Positions 16,617 through 25,603 of a stretch of 64,000 nt of DNA are shown in pieces. The DNA lies in assembly GCF_000739895.2 (NCBI RefSeq), contig NZ_BBJS01000063.1, positions 1 through 64,000 on the forward strand, written 5' to 3'. Made by a program: the position numbers and the translations under genes. How positions within the stretch are numbered: position 1 is the first letter of the stretch; each line of letters begins with the position of its first letter. The notes beneath the pieces are model-generated. The model searched no databases. It saw nothing but the letters and a program-made list of their open reading frames with translations, and was not told the DNA's origin. Source of the DNA: Sphingomonas paucimobilis NBRC 13935. Lineage in GTDB: Bacteria > Pseudomonadota > Alphaproteobacteria > Sphingomonadales > Sphingomonadaceae.

Positions 16617-18947
16617 ATGAAAGCCACGTACAAGCCGTATCGCCTCCCCTCCGGCGGATGGGGCTCTGCTCGCTCGGTCGGCAACATTCTGCGCCGGGAG
16701 GGCGTGCTGGGCAGCGCCAGCGTCGCGCTGTCGCGGCATAACAAGGTCGATGGCTATCAGTGCAACAGCTGCGCCTGGGTCAAACCCGCCACACCGCTTC
16801 CGTTCGAGTTCTGCGAGAACGGCGTGAAGGCGGTGGCGTGGGAATTGACCGCGCATCGCTGCACACCCGCCTTCTTCGCCGAACATACGGTCAGCGAGTT
16901 GCTGACGTGGGACGACTATCATCTGGAACAGCCCGGCCGCCTGACCCATCCGCTGCGCTATTATCCCGCGACCGACAAATATATGCCGGTGTCGTGGGGC
17001 CATGCCATCGCGGAGATCGCCCACGAACTTCGCGCCGTGGAAGACAAGCAACACGGCACCGTCTTCTACAGCTCCGGCCGGTTGTCGAATGAAGGCAGCT
17101 ATCTTTATCAGCTGTTCGCCCGGCTTTACGGCAACAACAACCTGCCCGACAGTTCGAACATGTGCCACGAGACGACCTCGGTCGCCCTGCCCGCCAGCAT
17201 CGGCCAGGGCGTCGGCACGGTTGATCTGGGGGACTTTGCGACCACCGACTGCCTGATGTTCTTCGGTCAGAATCCGGGCAGCAATTCGCCGCGCATGCTG
17301 CACCCGCTTCAGGAGGCCAGCCAGCGCGGGGTGCCGATCATCACCTTCAATCCGCTGCGCGAACGGGGACTGGAACGGTTCCTGAACCCCCAGTCGCCGA
17401 CCGAGATGCTGACGGGCAAGAATACGCGGATCAGCTCGGACTATCATCAGGTCAAGAATGGCGGCGATCTGGCCGCGATCGCGGGCATCTGCAAGGCGGT
17501 GCTGACGCTGCATGACGACGCCTTGGCGGCGGGTGAGCCGCCGATCCTCGACCTGGCCTTCATCGAAGAGCACACGCACGGCTTTGAGCGCTTCGCCGAA
17601 TGGCTGCGGGTACAGGATTGGGACGAGCTGGAACGGCGGTCGGGTCTCCATCGTGCCGATCTCGAAGCGACCGCGCTCATCTATGCGCGCGCGCACTCGA
17701 CCATCGGCATTTACGGCATGGGCCTGACCCAGCACCGTGCGGGGGTTGAGACGGTGCAGATGCTGGTCAACCTGCTCCTGATGCGCGGCAATATCGGGCG
17801 GTCCGGCGCGGGCATCTGTCCGGTGCGCGGCCACAGCAATGTCCAGGGCCAGCGGACGGTCGGCATCACCGAAAAGCCCGAGCTATTCCCGCTCGACCGG
17901 CTGGGCGAGCAGTTCGGCTTCGAGCCGCCGCGCGAGGCGGGATACAACACGGTCGAGGCATGTGAGGCGATCCTCGAAGGCCGGGTGAAAGCGTTCTTCA
18001 TGCTGGGCGGCAATTTCGCCCGCGCCATTCCCGACCAGGGCCGGATAGAGCCCGCCTGGCGCCGGATGCGGCTGACCGTCAACGTCCTGACCAAGCTCAA
18101 CCGCACGGCGCTGCTCCCCGGCGAGATCAGCTATATCCTGCCGGTGATCGGGCGGCTGGAGATAGACGAGACCGCAGCCGGGCAGCAGGTGCTGTCGATG
18201 GAGGACACCTCCGGCTGCGTCCACGGCAATCGCGGGATTCGCACACCGGCCTCTCCGCATCTCATCAGCGAGATACGGCTGCTGTGCGAACTGGCCAAAC
18301 AGGTATTCGAGCCCCACCCCAAGGTGCGGTGGGACGATTATATGACCGACTATGCCGAAATCCGGCGGGAGATCGCGGACACCCTGCCCGACAATTTCCA
18401 CGACTATGAAACGCGGATGTGGGAGCCCGGCGGCTTCCAGCGCGATCTGCCCGCCAAACGGCGCGAATGGCAAACCGATACCGGCCGCGCCAATTTCGTC
18501 ACACCGGAGGCACTCGACGAGGATCTCGACATGCCGGACGTCGGGCATGACGTGCTGCGGCTGATGACCCTGCGCAGCAACGACCAGTTCAACACCACGG
18601 TCTATGGCTATAATGATCGCTTCCGGGGTATCGACGGCATCCGCAACGTCGTGCTGATGAACCGCTCCGACATCGAACGCCGCGGTCTGAAGGTCGGGCA
18701 GGCGGTAACGTTGCGCACCGTCTCCGATGACGGCGTCGACCGGCATCTGTCGGGGATGATCGTCGTCGCCTACGACATTCCGGTCGGGTGCATCGGCGGC
18801 TATTATCCTGAGTGCAACGTCCTGATGCCGGTGTGGCATTATGCCGTGGGCAGCAAGACGCCGGCCGCCAAATCCATTCCAGTGACGGTCGAAAGCGACG
18901 GCGACGCGATCCTGGAGCCGGGAATGGAGGATCGTTCGACGGCATGA
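16617..18947 (+). CDS. FdhF/YdeP family molybdopterin oxidoreductase
   Basis: This 776-residue cytoplasmic enzyme belongs to the DMSO-reductase superfamily, YdeP branch. The N-terminal CNSCAW stretch (about 50-55) is the reduced remnant of an iron-sulfur loop. Pterin-binding segments follow, including YSSGRLSNEGSYLYQLFAR, NMCHETTSVALPASIGQG, FFGQNPGSNSPRML and RGNIGRSGAGICPVRGHSN. A C-terminal molybdopterin dinucleotide-binding domain lies at about 620-770. The ATG follows GGAGATACCC. In E. coli YdeP is linked to acid resistance; the substrate is unknown. No accessory subunit genes are adjacent. It converges with the oxidase operon. Confidence 0.88.
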   Translation: MKATYKPYRLPSGGWGSARSVGNILRREGVLGSASVALSRHNKVDGYQCNSCAWVKPATPLPFEFCENGVKAVAWELTAHRCTPAFFAEHTVSELLTWDDYHLEQPGRLTHPLRYYPATDKYMPVSWGHAIAEIAHELRAVEDKQHGTVFYSSGRLSNEGSYLYQLFARLYGNNNLPDSSNMCHETTSVALPASIGQGVGTVDLGDFATTDCLMFFGQNPGSNSPRMLHPLQEASQRGVPIITFNPLRERGLERFLNPQSPTEMLTGKNTRISSDYHQVKNGGDLAAIAGICKAVLTLHDDALAAGEPPILDLAFIEEHTHGFERFAEWLRVQDWDELERRSGLHRADLEATALIYARAHSTIGIYGMGLTQHRAGVETVQMLVNLLLMRGNIGRSGAGICPVRGHSNVQGQRTVGITEKPELFPLDRLGEQFGFEPPREAGYNTVEACEAILEGRVKAFFMLGGNFARAIPDQGRIEPAWRRMRLTVNVLTKLNRTALLPGEISYILPVIGRLEIDETAAGQQVLSMEDTSGCVHGNRGIRTPASPHLISEIRLLCELAKQVFEPHPKVRWDDYMTDYAEIRREIADTLPDNFHDYETRMWEPGGFQRDLPAKRREWQTDTGRANFVTPEALDEDLDMPDVGHDVLRLMTLRSNDQFNTTVYGYNDRFRGIDGIRNVVLMNRSDIERRGLKVGQAVTLRTVSDDGVDRHLSGMIVVAYDIPVGCIGGYYPECNVLMPVWHYAVGSKTPAAKSIPVTVESDGDAILEPGMEDRSTA

Positions 18948-18978
18948 CCGCCGTGAACAGGTTTTTGACGATCGGCGG

Positions 18979-19401
18979 TCAATCCAGGGTATAGAGATAG
19001 GCCGCGATCGCGCGCGCTTCCGCCTCGCTCAGCCCTTGTTCCGGCATACCAGTGCCGGGACGCATGCTCTGGGGACGCATCAGCCAGCGTGTCATCGTGT
19101 CGGGATCGTTGGGCAAGGCGCCCGCAATATGCGCACGGGTGGCGATCCTGGACAGGGGTGGCCCTACCCTGCCGGACGCGCCCGTGATTCCGGGAATATC
19201 GTGACAGCCGCCGCACCCGCGTCGCACGATGGCCACACGCCCGCGATCGATCCGTCCACCGGTGATCGCCTCGGCATGCGTGCGCGTCTTTGCGCGGGTC
19301 TCGGCATAAAGGGCTATCCCTCCGATGACCGCCGCGAGCATCGCGAGCCCGAACAAGGCGGCAAGCCACATCAGTGTCGCAGGCACCGGGCGTCTATACA
19401 T
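18979..19401 (-). CDS. membrane-anchored c-type cytochrome
   Basis: This 140-residue protein has one N-terminal transmembrane anchor (about 8-30) and a periplasmic mono-haem domain. The haem site is CGGCH at about residue 62, and the distal Met probably lies in GTGMPEQGLS. It overlaps the ctaG gene by 8 nt and is the last gene of the oxidase operon. It is likely an electron donor to the oxidase or part of it. The fused haem domain of subunit II later in the operon shares the RGCGGCHDI/GASGRVGPPLS style, suggesting duplication. Confidence 0.87.
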   Translation of the reverse strand: MYRRPVPATLMWLAALFGLAMLAAVIGGIALYAETRAKTRTHAEAITGGRIDRGRVAIVRRGCGGCHDIPGITGASGRVGPPLSRIATRAHIAGALPNDPDTMTRWLMRPQSMRPGTGMPEQGLSEAEARAIAAYLYTLD

Positions 19402-20266
19402 CGGCAGTCCTCAGCAGACGCCGCATGACGATCAACGCGGCAGCCGCATGGACGACACCGCCCGGCACCCACATCAGCAGGCCCGCCAGTTGCTGATCCT
19501 CGGCGGGCGTCAGACCGAAGGGCGCAAGGCCCAGCCGGGCATAACCGACATACCACGGGCTCGTCGCAAAGGCCATCAAGGCCCCCAGCGCGCCCGAGAC
19601 GATCGAGGTCGCGACCAGGCACAATGCGGCGGTTCCGGCCGCGACGTGGCGGCCGAGCATTGCACTCCAAAAGAACAGCGCACTGGCCAGAAACGACAGG
19701 TGCTGCGCCGCGTGCCAGCCTTCATGGGCGAGCGCCAGGTCGAACAGGACGGGCGCATGCCACAACCACAAGGCCGTCGCCTGAACCAGCGTCGCCGTCA
19801 CGGGGGCCGAAACCATGCGCCACGGCACCGCGATGACGGGCGCCATGACCAGCGAACCGATGGCGCGCCGCCCGGCCGCCGGGAAAGCCCACAGCATCAC
19901 GGGCAAAGGCTCGGCCAGCACCAGCAACGGCGCGGCGACCAGCATGATCAACTCATGCTCGAACATATGCGCCGCGAAGGATCGCTCCCCCGCGTCATGG
20001 AGCGGCGAGACGAGCGCGATGCCGAGGATCAACCACCCCGTCGCGAATAACCATGCCCGCCGCCCCCATGGCGCCCTGCCCCGGCCCGAACGCCGTGCCA
20101 GCCGCCGCCACCCGGTCGCGAACAGCAGCAGCGCGAACAGCAGTGGTACGATGATCCAGGGATCGAGAGTCCAGCCGGGTGGCTCGTCATGGGGCTGCCC
20201 AGTGTCATGCGCCCAGGCGGGCGCGGCGAGGAACGCCAGCGCGGCCATAGCTTTCACGCGACGCAT
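19394..20266 (-). CDS. ctaG: cytochrome c oxidase assembly protein, Caa3_CtaG family
   Basis: This 290-residue multi-pass membrane protein of the Caa3_CtaG type is thought to help insert copper into haem-copper oxidases. It begins with a signal-like helix ending PAWAHDTG, then has about seven hydrophobic segments. Conserved His/Met stretches include SFAAHMFEHELIMLVAAPLL and HEGWHAAQHLSFLASALFFW. The ATG at 20266 is preferred; an ATG four codons earlier is possible. It overlaps the upstream small membrane gene by 13 nt and the downstream cytochrome by 8 nt, so translation is probably coupled across the operon. Confidence 0.88.
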   Translation of the reverse strand: MRRVKAMAALAFLAAPAWAHDTGQPHDEPPGWTLDPWIIVPLLFALLLFATGWRRLARRSGRGRAPWGRRAWLFATGWLILGIALVSPLHDAGERSFAAHMFEHELIMLVAAPLLVLAEPLPVMLWAFPAAGRRAIGSLVMAPVIAVPWRMVSAPVTATLVQATALWLWHAPVLFDLALAHEGWHAAQHLSFLASALFFWSAMLGRHVAAGTAALCLVATSIVSGALGALMAFATSPWYVGYARLGLAPFGLTPAEDQQLAGLLMWVPGGVVHAAAALIVMRRLLRTADV

Positions 20267-20562
20267 GACGGAATCCATAGAATGGCGAGCGTCTGGAAGA
20301 GGATCGCGAGCGCGAAGAAGCCCGCTACCAGCATGGCGGACCGTGTCAGCCAGACATCCGAAAGCGGGCTCTGCCGCGTCCGATACGGCCAACCGAACCA
20401 CAGGGCACCAAGGCACAGGGCGAGGCTGATGACACCCCAGCCGATCCCCAAGCCCGAGCGCGTGCAATCGCCGTGCAGCACCGCCGACAGCCCCTGCTCG
20501 AAGGCGAACCAGATGATCGGCGGCAGGACGAGCGCGATCCAGGCTCGGGCACGGATCCTCAT
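20254..20562 (-). CDS. small membrane protein of the oxidase operon, hypothetical
   Basis: This 102-residue protein has three hydrophobic helices (about 8-25, 42-62 and 73-95) and no recognised motif. The ATG at 20562 overlaps the stop of the subunit III gene as ATGA, and the 3' end overlaps ctaG. Position suggests a small accessory or assembly subunit, comparable to the subunit IV-type proteins of other oxidases. That role is inferred from context only. Confidence 0.7.
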   Translation of the reverse strand: MRIRARAWIALVLPPIIWFAFEQGLSAVLHGDCTRSGLGIGWGVISLALCLGALWFGWPYRTRQSPLSDVWLTRSAMLVAGFFALAILFQTLAILWIPSCVA

Positions 20563-21182
20563 AGCGCCCTCGGCGCCCAATAGATCAACGCATAGAGCGG
20601 CAGCCAGGTCAGGACGACAAAGGACCAGTAATTGGCATTGTCCTCCACGTCGGAGAATTGGTCGTCACCGATCTCATGGGTGAACAGCCAGATCGCCTGG
20701 ACCGCGCATTCGGCCCATTCGGTCACGATATGCGTCGTATGGAGCACCAGCAGCAGCCACAGGACCGAGCCATAGCCGTCCCGGTCCCATCGCACCCCCA
20801 GATGAGCGAACTCCGCCGCGCGCAGAGCCATCAGGATCAGGCCGATCAGGACCAGCCCTGCCATGCCCCAGCGCACCGCCGCCGCCTTTTTGGCGCGGGC
20901 GCAACGCAGCACCCAGAGGTTCGGCACGGTGCTGAGCACCAGCGCGGCGGTGAAGACCCCGCCCCACAACAGTCCGGGCAGCGCATCTCCGACTGGTGGC
21001 CAGACGGTGCTCTGCGTCATCAGATAGAGATAGGCCGCCGCCGCCAGTGCGAAGCCCGTCCCTTCGATGACCATGAAACCGACATTGCCCCACCAGACCA
21101 GGTGCCGAGCGCCGATCGCACCGGACGGCAGGCTCGACAGGTCGGCGACGACCTCGAACGGGCGTGGGGGTGACGTGGTCAT
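20559..21182 (-). CDS. ctaE: cytochrome c oxidase subunit III family protein
   Basis: This 207-residue, five-helix, short-type subunit III has the characteristic late segment HTTHIVTEWAECAVQAIW and a C-terminal helix NYWSFVVLTWLPLYALIYW. It stabilises the catalytic subunit in the inner membrane. Start and stop both overlap neighbouring genes by ATGA. Reading further upstream in the same frame enters subunit I sequence in a wrong frame, so the start at 21182 is correct. Confidence 0.86.
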   Translation of the reverse strand: MTTSPPRPFEVVADLSSLPSGAIGARHLVWWGNVGFMVIEGTGFALAAAAYLYLMTQSTVWPPVGDALPGLLWGGVFTAALVLSTVPNLWVLRCARAKKAAAVRWGMAGLVLIGLILMALRAAEFAHLGVRWDRDGYGSVLWLLLVLHTTHIVTEWAECAVQAIWLFTHEIGDDQFSDVEDNANYWSFVVLTWLPLYALIYWAPRAL

Positions 21183-23053
21183 CCGCAGTTCCTTCGCGGG
21201 CGCTGCGGCCAGAACCAGCCGGTCAGGGCCGCGCCGATCGGCACCGCTCCGACCACGATCGCCCAGGGCGTGAAGATGCTGGCGATGAACATCACGCTGA
21301 CCGCCAGCGCGGACAGAAGCGGCCAGATCGAGGGCGACGCGCTTTTCTGGCGATAAAGCGGATCGGCATCGGTGACGGAGGTGATGAGTACCTCGCGTCG
21401 CTCGATCGCCACCCCGTCCGCGACGCGCAACGGAGCGCCGCCGTTCCACATCGGCGTCAGGCTGTCGACCATCGGGGTATAGGCGAGGTTCCAGGACGGC
21501 GCGGGCGCCTCGCCCGCCCATTCCAGCGTCGAGCCGCCCCATGGGTCCGCCCCGGACGGCGCCCCCCGCCAGTAACAGACCAGGGCATTGGCGACGAACA
21601 CCAGACCGCCCGCCACCGCAATCACGCTGCCCAGGGTCGCGACCTGGTTCAGCCCTTCCCACCCCATGCCCGCAGGATAGGTATAGACCCGGCGCGGCAT
21701 GCCCAGCAGGCCGAGCAGGTGCATCGGGAAAAAGCCCAGATTGAACCCGCCGACGATCAGCGCAAAGGCGATCCGCCCCCAGCGCTCCGACATCATCCGC
21801 CCGGTCGCCTTGGGATACCAGTAACAGAACGCCCCGAAGAGCGGGAACATCGCGCCGCCGACCAGCACATAATGGAAATGCGCCACGATGAAGTAGCTGT
21901 CGGTCAGTTGCAGGTCGAGCGCCGCCGACGCGGTCATCACCCCCGACAGGCCGCCGATCACGAAGGTCGTGACGAAGCCGATCACCCACAGCATCGGCGT
22001 CGCCAGCCAGGGCCGTCCGCTCCATATCGTGGCGATCCAGCAAAAGATCTGCAGTCCGGCGGGCAGAGCGATCGCCATGCTGGCGGCGGTGTAGAAATTG
22101 TTGCCGAGACGCGGGAGCCCGACCGCGAACATGTGGTGCACCCACAGACCAAAAGCGAGCGCGCCGATCGACAGGATCGCCAGCACGATTACCGAATGCC
22201 CAAAGAGCGGGCGGCGCGAAAACGTCTCGACGATCGCCGAGACGAATCCGGTTGCGGGCACGAAGATGATGTACACCTCCGGATGGCCGAAGAACCAGAA
22301 GAGGTGCTGGAACAGCAGCACGTCCCCGCCCCCGGCGGGCGAGAAGAAATGGGTCGAGACCAGGCGGTCGGCGATCAGCATCGACGTCACCAGCATGATC
22401 GCGGGCATCGACAGGATCGTCATGATCGACGCGACGAGCATCGCCCACAAAAAGACCGGCATCCGCGCCAGCGTCATGCCGGGCGGTCGCATCTTCAGGA
22501 TCGTCGCCGCGACATTGACCGAGGCGGCGAGAGCCGCGACCTCGGTAAAGGTGATCATCTGCGCCCAGATATCGGCGCGGTGGCCGGGGGCATAGGCAGG
22601 GCCGCTGAGCGGGGGATATTCGAACCAGCCCAGATCGGGGGTGATGTCCAGGGCATGGCTGATCCACAGCGTCAGCACACCACCGAGATACAGCCAATAG
22701 CTGAACGCCCCCAGTCGGGGAAACGCCATGTTGCGCTGTCCCAGCATCAAGGGAACCAGCCAGAAGGCCATGGCCTCCATGACCGGCACCGAGACGAGGA
22801 ACAGCATCGTCGACCCGTGCAGCGAGAAGCTCTCATTATAGAGCTGCGGCCCCATGCGGACATTTTCAGGTGTCGACAGCTGCCACCGCATGTCGAGCGC
22901 CAACATGCCCGCGAGGAACATCAGGAGCAGCGCGGTGACGATATAGCGCGCCGCGATCCGCTTGTGATCGACGGTGGTCAGGAACCCCCACAACCCCGGC
23001 GGGTCGCGCCACGTCAGCGACAGCCGGTCCAGCCGCGTCTGATCGGGCCTCAT
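21179..23053 (-). CDS. ctaD: cytochrome c oxidase subunit I
   Basis: This 624-residue catalytic subunit of a type A haem-copper oxidase reduces O2 and pumps protons. Recognisable sites are the low-spin haem His in SFSLHGSTM, the CuB His and cross-linked Tyr in FGHPEVYIIFVPATG, the paired His in LWVHHMFAVG, and the haem a3/haem a histidines in YFIVAHFHYVLVGG. Twelve or more hydrophobic helices are present. The C-terminus is extended by about 90 residues with two further hydrophobic segments, as in oxidases where subunit I carries part of subunit III. It overlaps both neighbours by ATGA. Confidence 0.95.
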   Translation of the reverse strand: MRPDQTRLDRLSLTWRDPPGLWGFLTTVDHKRIAARYIVTALLLMFLAGMLALDMRWQLSTPENVRMGPQLYNESFSLHGSTMLFLVSVPVMEAMAFWLVPLMLGQRNMAFPRLGAFSYWLYLGGVLTLWISHALDITPDLGWFEYPPLSGPAYAPGHRADIWAQMITFTEVAALAASVNVAATILKMRPPGMTLARMPVFLWAMLVASIMTILSMPAIMLVTSMLIADRLVSTHFFSPAGGGDVLLFQHLFWFFGHPEVYIIFVPATGFVSAIVETFSRRPLFGHSVIVLAILSIGALAFGLWVHHMFAVGLPRLGNNFYTAASMAIALPAGLQIFCWIATIWSGRPWLATPMLWVIGFVTTFVIGGLSGVMTASAALDLQLTDSYFIVAHFHYVLVGGAMFPLFGAFCYWYPKATGRMMSERWGRIAFALIVGGFNLGFFPMHLLGLLGMPRRVYTYPAGMGWEGLNQVATLGSVIAVAGGLVFVANALVCYWRGAPSGADPWGGSTLEWAGEAPAPSWNLAYTPMVDSLTPMWNGGAPLRVADGVAIERREVLITSVTDADPLYRQKSASPSIWPLLSALAVSVMFIASIFTPWAIVVGAVPIGAALTGWFWPQRPRRNCG

Positions 23054-24012
23054 CGCAGGCGCTCCAGATAGGTGGCGAGCGCATCGGCATCGGGCCCCGA
23101 CAATGGCACGCTCGGCATCGCGGTGCCGGGCTTCAAGGCCTGGGGCTGGGCGATCCAACCCTGAAGATTGCCCCGCGTCATGGTCAATGTCCCTGCCGCG
23201 ATCGAGCGGCGCGTTGCAACATGGGTCAGGTCCGGCCCCACCCGCCCCGACGCGCCTGTTCCGCGTATGGTGTGACAGGCGGCACACGACCCCGCGAAGA
23301 CCGCCGCCCCGCGCGACGCGATGGCGGCGGCCGGTCGCGCCTGCGTCGCCAGCCAGGCATCGAACGCGGCGGGGCTCTCTATCTTCACGTCGAGCGCCAT
23401 ATGCGCGTGCTGGGTTCCACAGAATTCGGCGCACTGGCCGCGAAACCAGCCGATCCGGCGCGGCGTCAGGTCCAGGATATTGCGGCGCCCGGGGATCATG
23501 TCGAGCTTGCCCGCGACATTGGGCACCCAGAAGCTGTGGATCACATCCGCCGAGCCCAGCGCAAGCCGCGTCGTCCGGCCGCGTGGCAGGTGCAACTCGT
23601 TGGCGGTCTCGATCCAGCGGCCGGTGGCTGGGTCGCGATATTCGATCCGCCACCACCATTGGTGTCCGGTCACGCGCACGATCATCGCGCCGTGCGCTCG
23701 CGAGGCGAACACCGCGCGGTCTGCGACGAAGCTGCCGATGATGAGGATGGTGAGACCGACGACGATCACGATGGCCACCGCCCACAGGCCATGCTCGGGC
23801 ACGTCCGCCGCCTCGCTTGCGGAACGGACGCGCCACAGGCTCCAGCCCAACCCGCCGAGAACCAGCGCATAGATGACGCCGCAAACGCCCATCATCAGGA
23901 GGAACAGACCGTGCAACGCCGCCGCCTGATCACCCCCCGGTGCCAGCGGCGACTGAATGCCCTGACACCCGGCCAGCGACAGCAGCGCACCCGTCACGAT
24001 GATCCGCATCAT
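23050..24012 (-). CDS. ctaC: cytochrome c oxidase subunit II with fused cytochrome c domain
   Basis: This 320-residue subunit II begins with a lipoprotein signal whose lipobox ends LAGC. Two transmembrane helices follow (about 35-60 and 76-98), then a cupredoxin domain holding the binuclear CuA site: HSFWVPN and CAEFCGTQHAHM supply the Cys, His and Met ligands. HQWWW is the conserved aromatic electron entry. The C-terminus is a fused mono-haem domain (CAACH, near residue 240), as in caa3-type enzymes. The ATG at 24012 overlaps the upstream stop as ATGA. Confidence 0.94.
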   Translation of the reverse strand: MMRIIVTGALLSLAGCQGIQSPLAPGGDQAAALHGLFLLMMGVCGVIYALVLGGLGWSLWRVRSASEAADVPEHGLWAVAIVIVVGLTILIIGSFVADRAVFASRAHGAMIVRVTGHQWWWRIEYRDPATGRWIETANELHLPRGRTTRLALGSADVIHSFWVPNVAGKLDMIPGRRNILDLTPRRIGWFRGQCAEFCGTQHAHMALDVKIESPAAFDAWLATQARPAAAIASRGAAVFAGSCAACHTIRGTGASGRVGPDLTHVATRRSIAAGTLTMTRGNLQGWIAQPQALKPGTAMPSVPLSGPDADALATYLERLR

Positions 24013-24476
24013 TGCGGTCCCGACCATGCCGCCCCCCGGGGTTCGGCCTGCTGGTCGAGTGCCTGTCGCCGTCGCTTCTCGGGCGTGTGGCGCTGCAGAT
24101 CGCGGGCATAGGCGGTCAACTGCCAAAGCTGCTCGACCGGAATGCGCGTCGCATAGGCCCGGTCGCCATGACCATGCGCGATCGATGTGAAGACCGTGGC
24201 AAAGCCCCCGCCCCGCTTCCATCGGCGATCGGTCAGGTCGCGCGGCTCCGGCGCGCCCTCGCCATGGCATCCGGCGCAACCATAATAGAGGAAATATCGG
24301 CCGCCCTGCGCGATCTGCCAGAAATTGTCCTGATAATACGGGATGCGCGGGTCCCGCTCGCCGATGGGTGCTGTTTGCGGCACGGTCGGACCGACCTCAC
24401 GTGCCTCCTTGCTGCACCCGCAAAGCAGCATGGCGAGGATAGCAGATCGTGCCCCCCGCATATCAGTCGCGGACAT
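24009..24476 (-). CDS. c-type cytochrome lipoprotein
   Basis: This 155-residue protein is the first gene of the oxidase operon. The N-terminal signal ends in a lipobox-like LLCGC, so it is probably lipid-anchored on the periplasmic side. The haem site is CAGCH at about residue 67. The C-terminus is charged (RHTPEKRRRQ). It is likely a donor cytochrome for the oxidase encoded downstream. An ATG five codons later is an alternative start. Confidence 0.84.
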   Translation of the reverse strand: MSATDMRGARSAILAMLLCGCSKEAREVGPTVPQTAPIGERDPRIPYYQDNFWQIAQGGRYFLYYGCAGCHGEGAPEPRDLTDRRWKRGGGFATVFTSIAHGHGDRAYATRIPVEQLWQLTAYARDLQRHTPEKRRRQALDQQAEPRGAAWSGPQ

Positions 24477-24801
24477 GGTTCGATGCGCACCGGATCAGGC
24501 TGGCATCACTCCCCTGCTTTCGCCTCTCCGCCACACCGCGCTCCGACAACAATGACGGACATCTTTAATCGAAAATTCGAAGTTTTCGATGATCCATGTC
24601 AACATATCGTGCTCGCGGCTCTCATGGATCAGTGATCCACTTAAAGCTTCTAATATTTTACGTTATGCGCAAGAATTATAGCCTCCGCCAACAAACGATC
24701 AGAAATACAGAGCGGCTGTTCGCAATAACATGTTTGGCGAACCTGAATTCGGAACGCGCTCCTTCTACCCCCGTTATCCCTTATGAAGTGAGGAACGTGT
24801 G
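24477..24801. other. AT-rich intergenic stretch between oxidase operon and accessory region
   Basis: No convincing gene is seen in these 325 bases. Base composition drops clearly below the surroundings between about 24555 and 24780, with runs such as TTTAATCGAAAATTCGAAGTTTTCGA and TTCTAATATTTTACG. The palindrome-rich AAAATTCGAAGTTTTCG is notable. The segment would hold the oxidase operon promoter (minus strand). It may also mark the edge of acquired DNA, since the next gene is broken. Confidence 0.5.
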
Positions 24802-25110
24802 ATGAAAGCAGCCGTCTGGCACGGTATCGGCGATGTCCGGAGCGACGCGGTGCCTAAACTCCGTATTCAGGAACCGGCCGACACCCTTGTTCGCCTGACT
24901 ACATCGGCAATTTGCGGGGGTTCGGGTCGGCACGATCATCGGCCATGAAGGCGTCGGCGTGGTCGAGGCATTGGGAGACTTGGTGTGCGGGTCCAAGGTC
25001 GGCGATCGTGTCGTGATCTCGACCCATGGCCCGCAGCCATACTTCCTATGGTCGCGCCGGGCATTATGCCCAATGCGCCAGTCCGGCTGCCTGAAGGTCG
25101 GGCTCGAACC
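24802..25110 (+). pseudogene. zinc alcohol dehydrogenase pseudogene (formaldehyde-dehydrogenase-like)
   Basis: A good ribosome binding site (GTGAGG) and ATG start a typical zinc-dehydrogenase N-terminus: MKAAVWHGIGDVRSDAVP, then LVRLTTSAICGG. About 45 codons in, the reading frame breaks. The continuation GTIIGHEGVGVVEALGDLV then KVGDRVVIS appears in another frame. The segment between the catalytic Cys and GHE is shortened, and the sequence is lost after about 25060. All of the cofactor domain is missing, so it cannot encode an enzyme. Confidence 0.8.
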
Positions 25111-25123
25111 AGCGGTCTGAGCC

Positions 25124-25564
25124 ATGGAGAGACCTTGCGTTAAAAGCCGTCATTTCGTGACCCGGAAAAGCCTGTTCCTATGGTTTGCCAGCATCCTGGG
25201 CGGGCTCTTCCTGCTGCTTGGTCTGGTGTTCGTGGTCATGCCAAAGGCTGGTGCCGCGATTTATGGCGTAGCGGGTGATGGTTCGGGCACGCTGCTCTAC
25301 GTCCGTGCCTTGGGCTTTCGTGATCTGACCTTGTCAGCCTATCTGATCGGGTTGGCTTATGCGGGATCGGTGCGGGCCTTGGCGATCCTCAGCGCCGCGA
25401 CGGTCGTCATTCCGATGGGCGACATGGCATTGCTGATCCTCTCACAGTGCAGCTCCGGCCTTCACTATGTCCTGCATGCGACCAGTGCGCTGTGCTTCGC
25501 GGCCATGGCATTTTGGGGACGCCGCCTCATCAAAACAGCCTCACCGGGAACGACAACCATCTGA
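25124..25564 (+). CDS. DUF4267-type small membrane protein
   Basis: This 146-residue protein has four hydrophobic helices (about 20-42, 60-80, 85-105 and 112-130) and no soluble domain. The pattern GLVFVVMPKAGAAIYGVAG followed by LYVRALGFRDLTL and the short membrane-spanning remainder matches the DUF4267 group. Function is unknown. It follows the dehydrogenase pseudogene and precedes an SDR gene by about 40 bp, so the two intact genes may be co-transcribed. Confidence 0.72.
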   Translation: MERPCVKSRHFVTRKSLFLWFASILGGLFLLLGLVFVVMPKAGAAIYGVAGDGSGTLLYVRALGFRDLTLSAYLIGLAYAGSVRALAILSAATVVIPMGDMALLILSQCSSGLHYVLHATSALCFAAMAFWGRRLIKTASPGTTTI

Positions 25565-25603
25565 AATCGTCGTGTTTTTCAATCCAAAGTCGAGGTGAAC
25601 GGC

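Noticed and set aside
21164..23071. 635-codon plus-strand frame over ctaD/ctaE
   Set aside because: Very rich in Arg, His, Asp and Gln with no motifs; it is the antisense shadow of the oxidase subunit I gene.
24596..24802. 68-codon plus-strand frame in the AT-rich gap
   Set aside because: No RBS, no motif and it ends at the RBS of the dehydrogenase pseudogene; likely chance.
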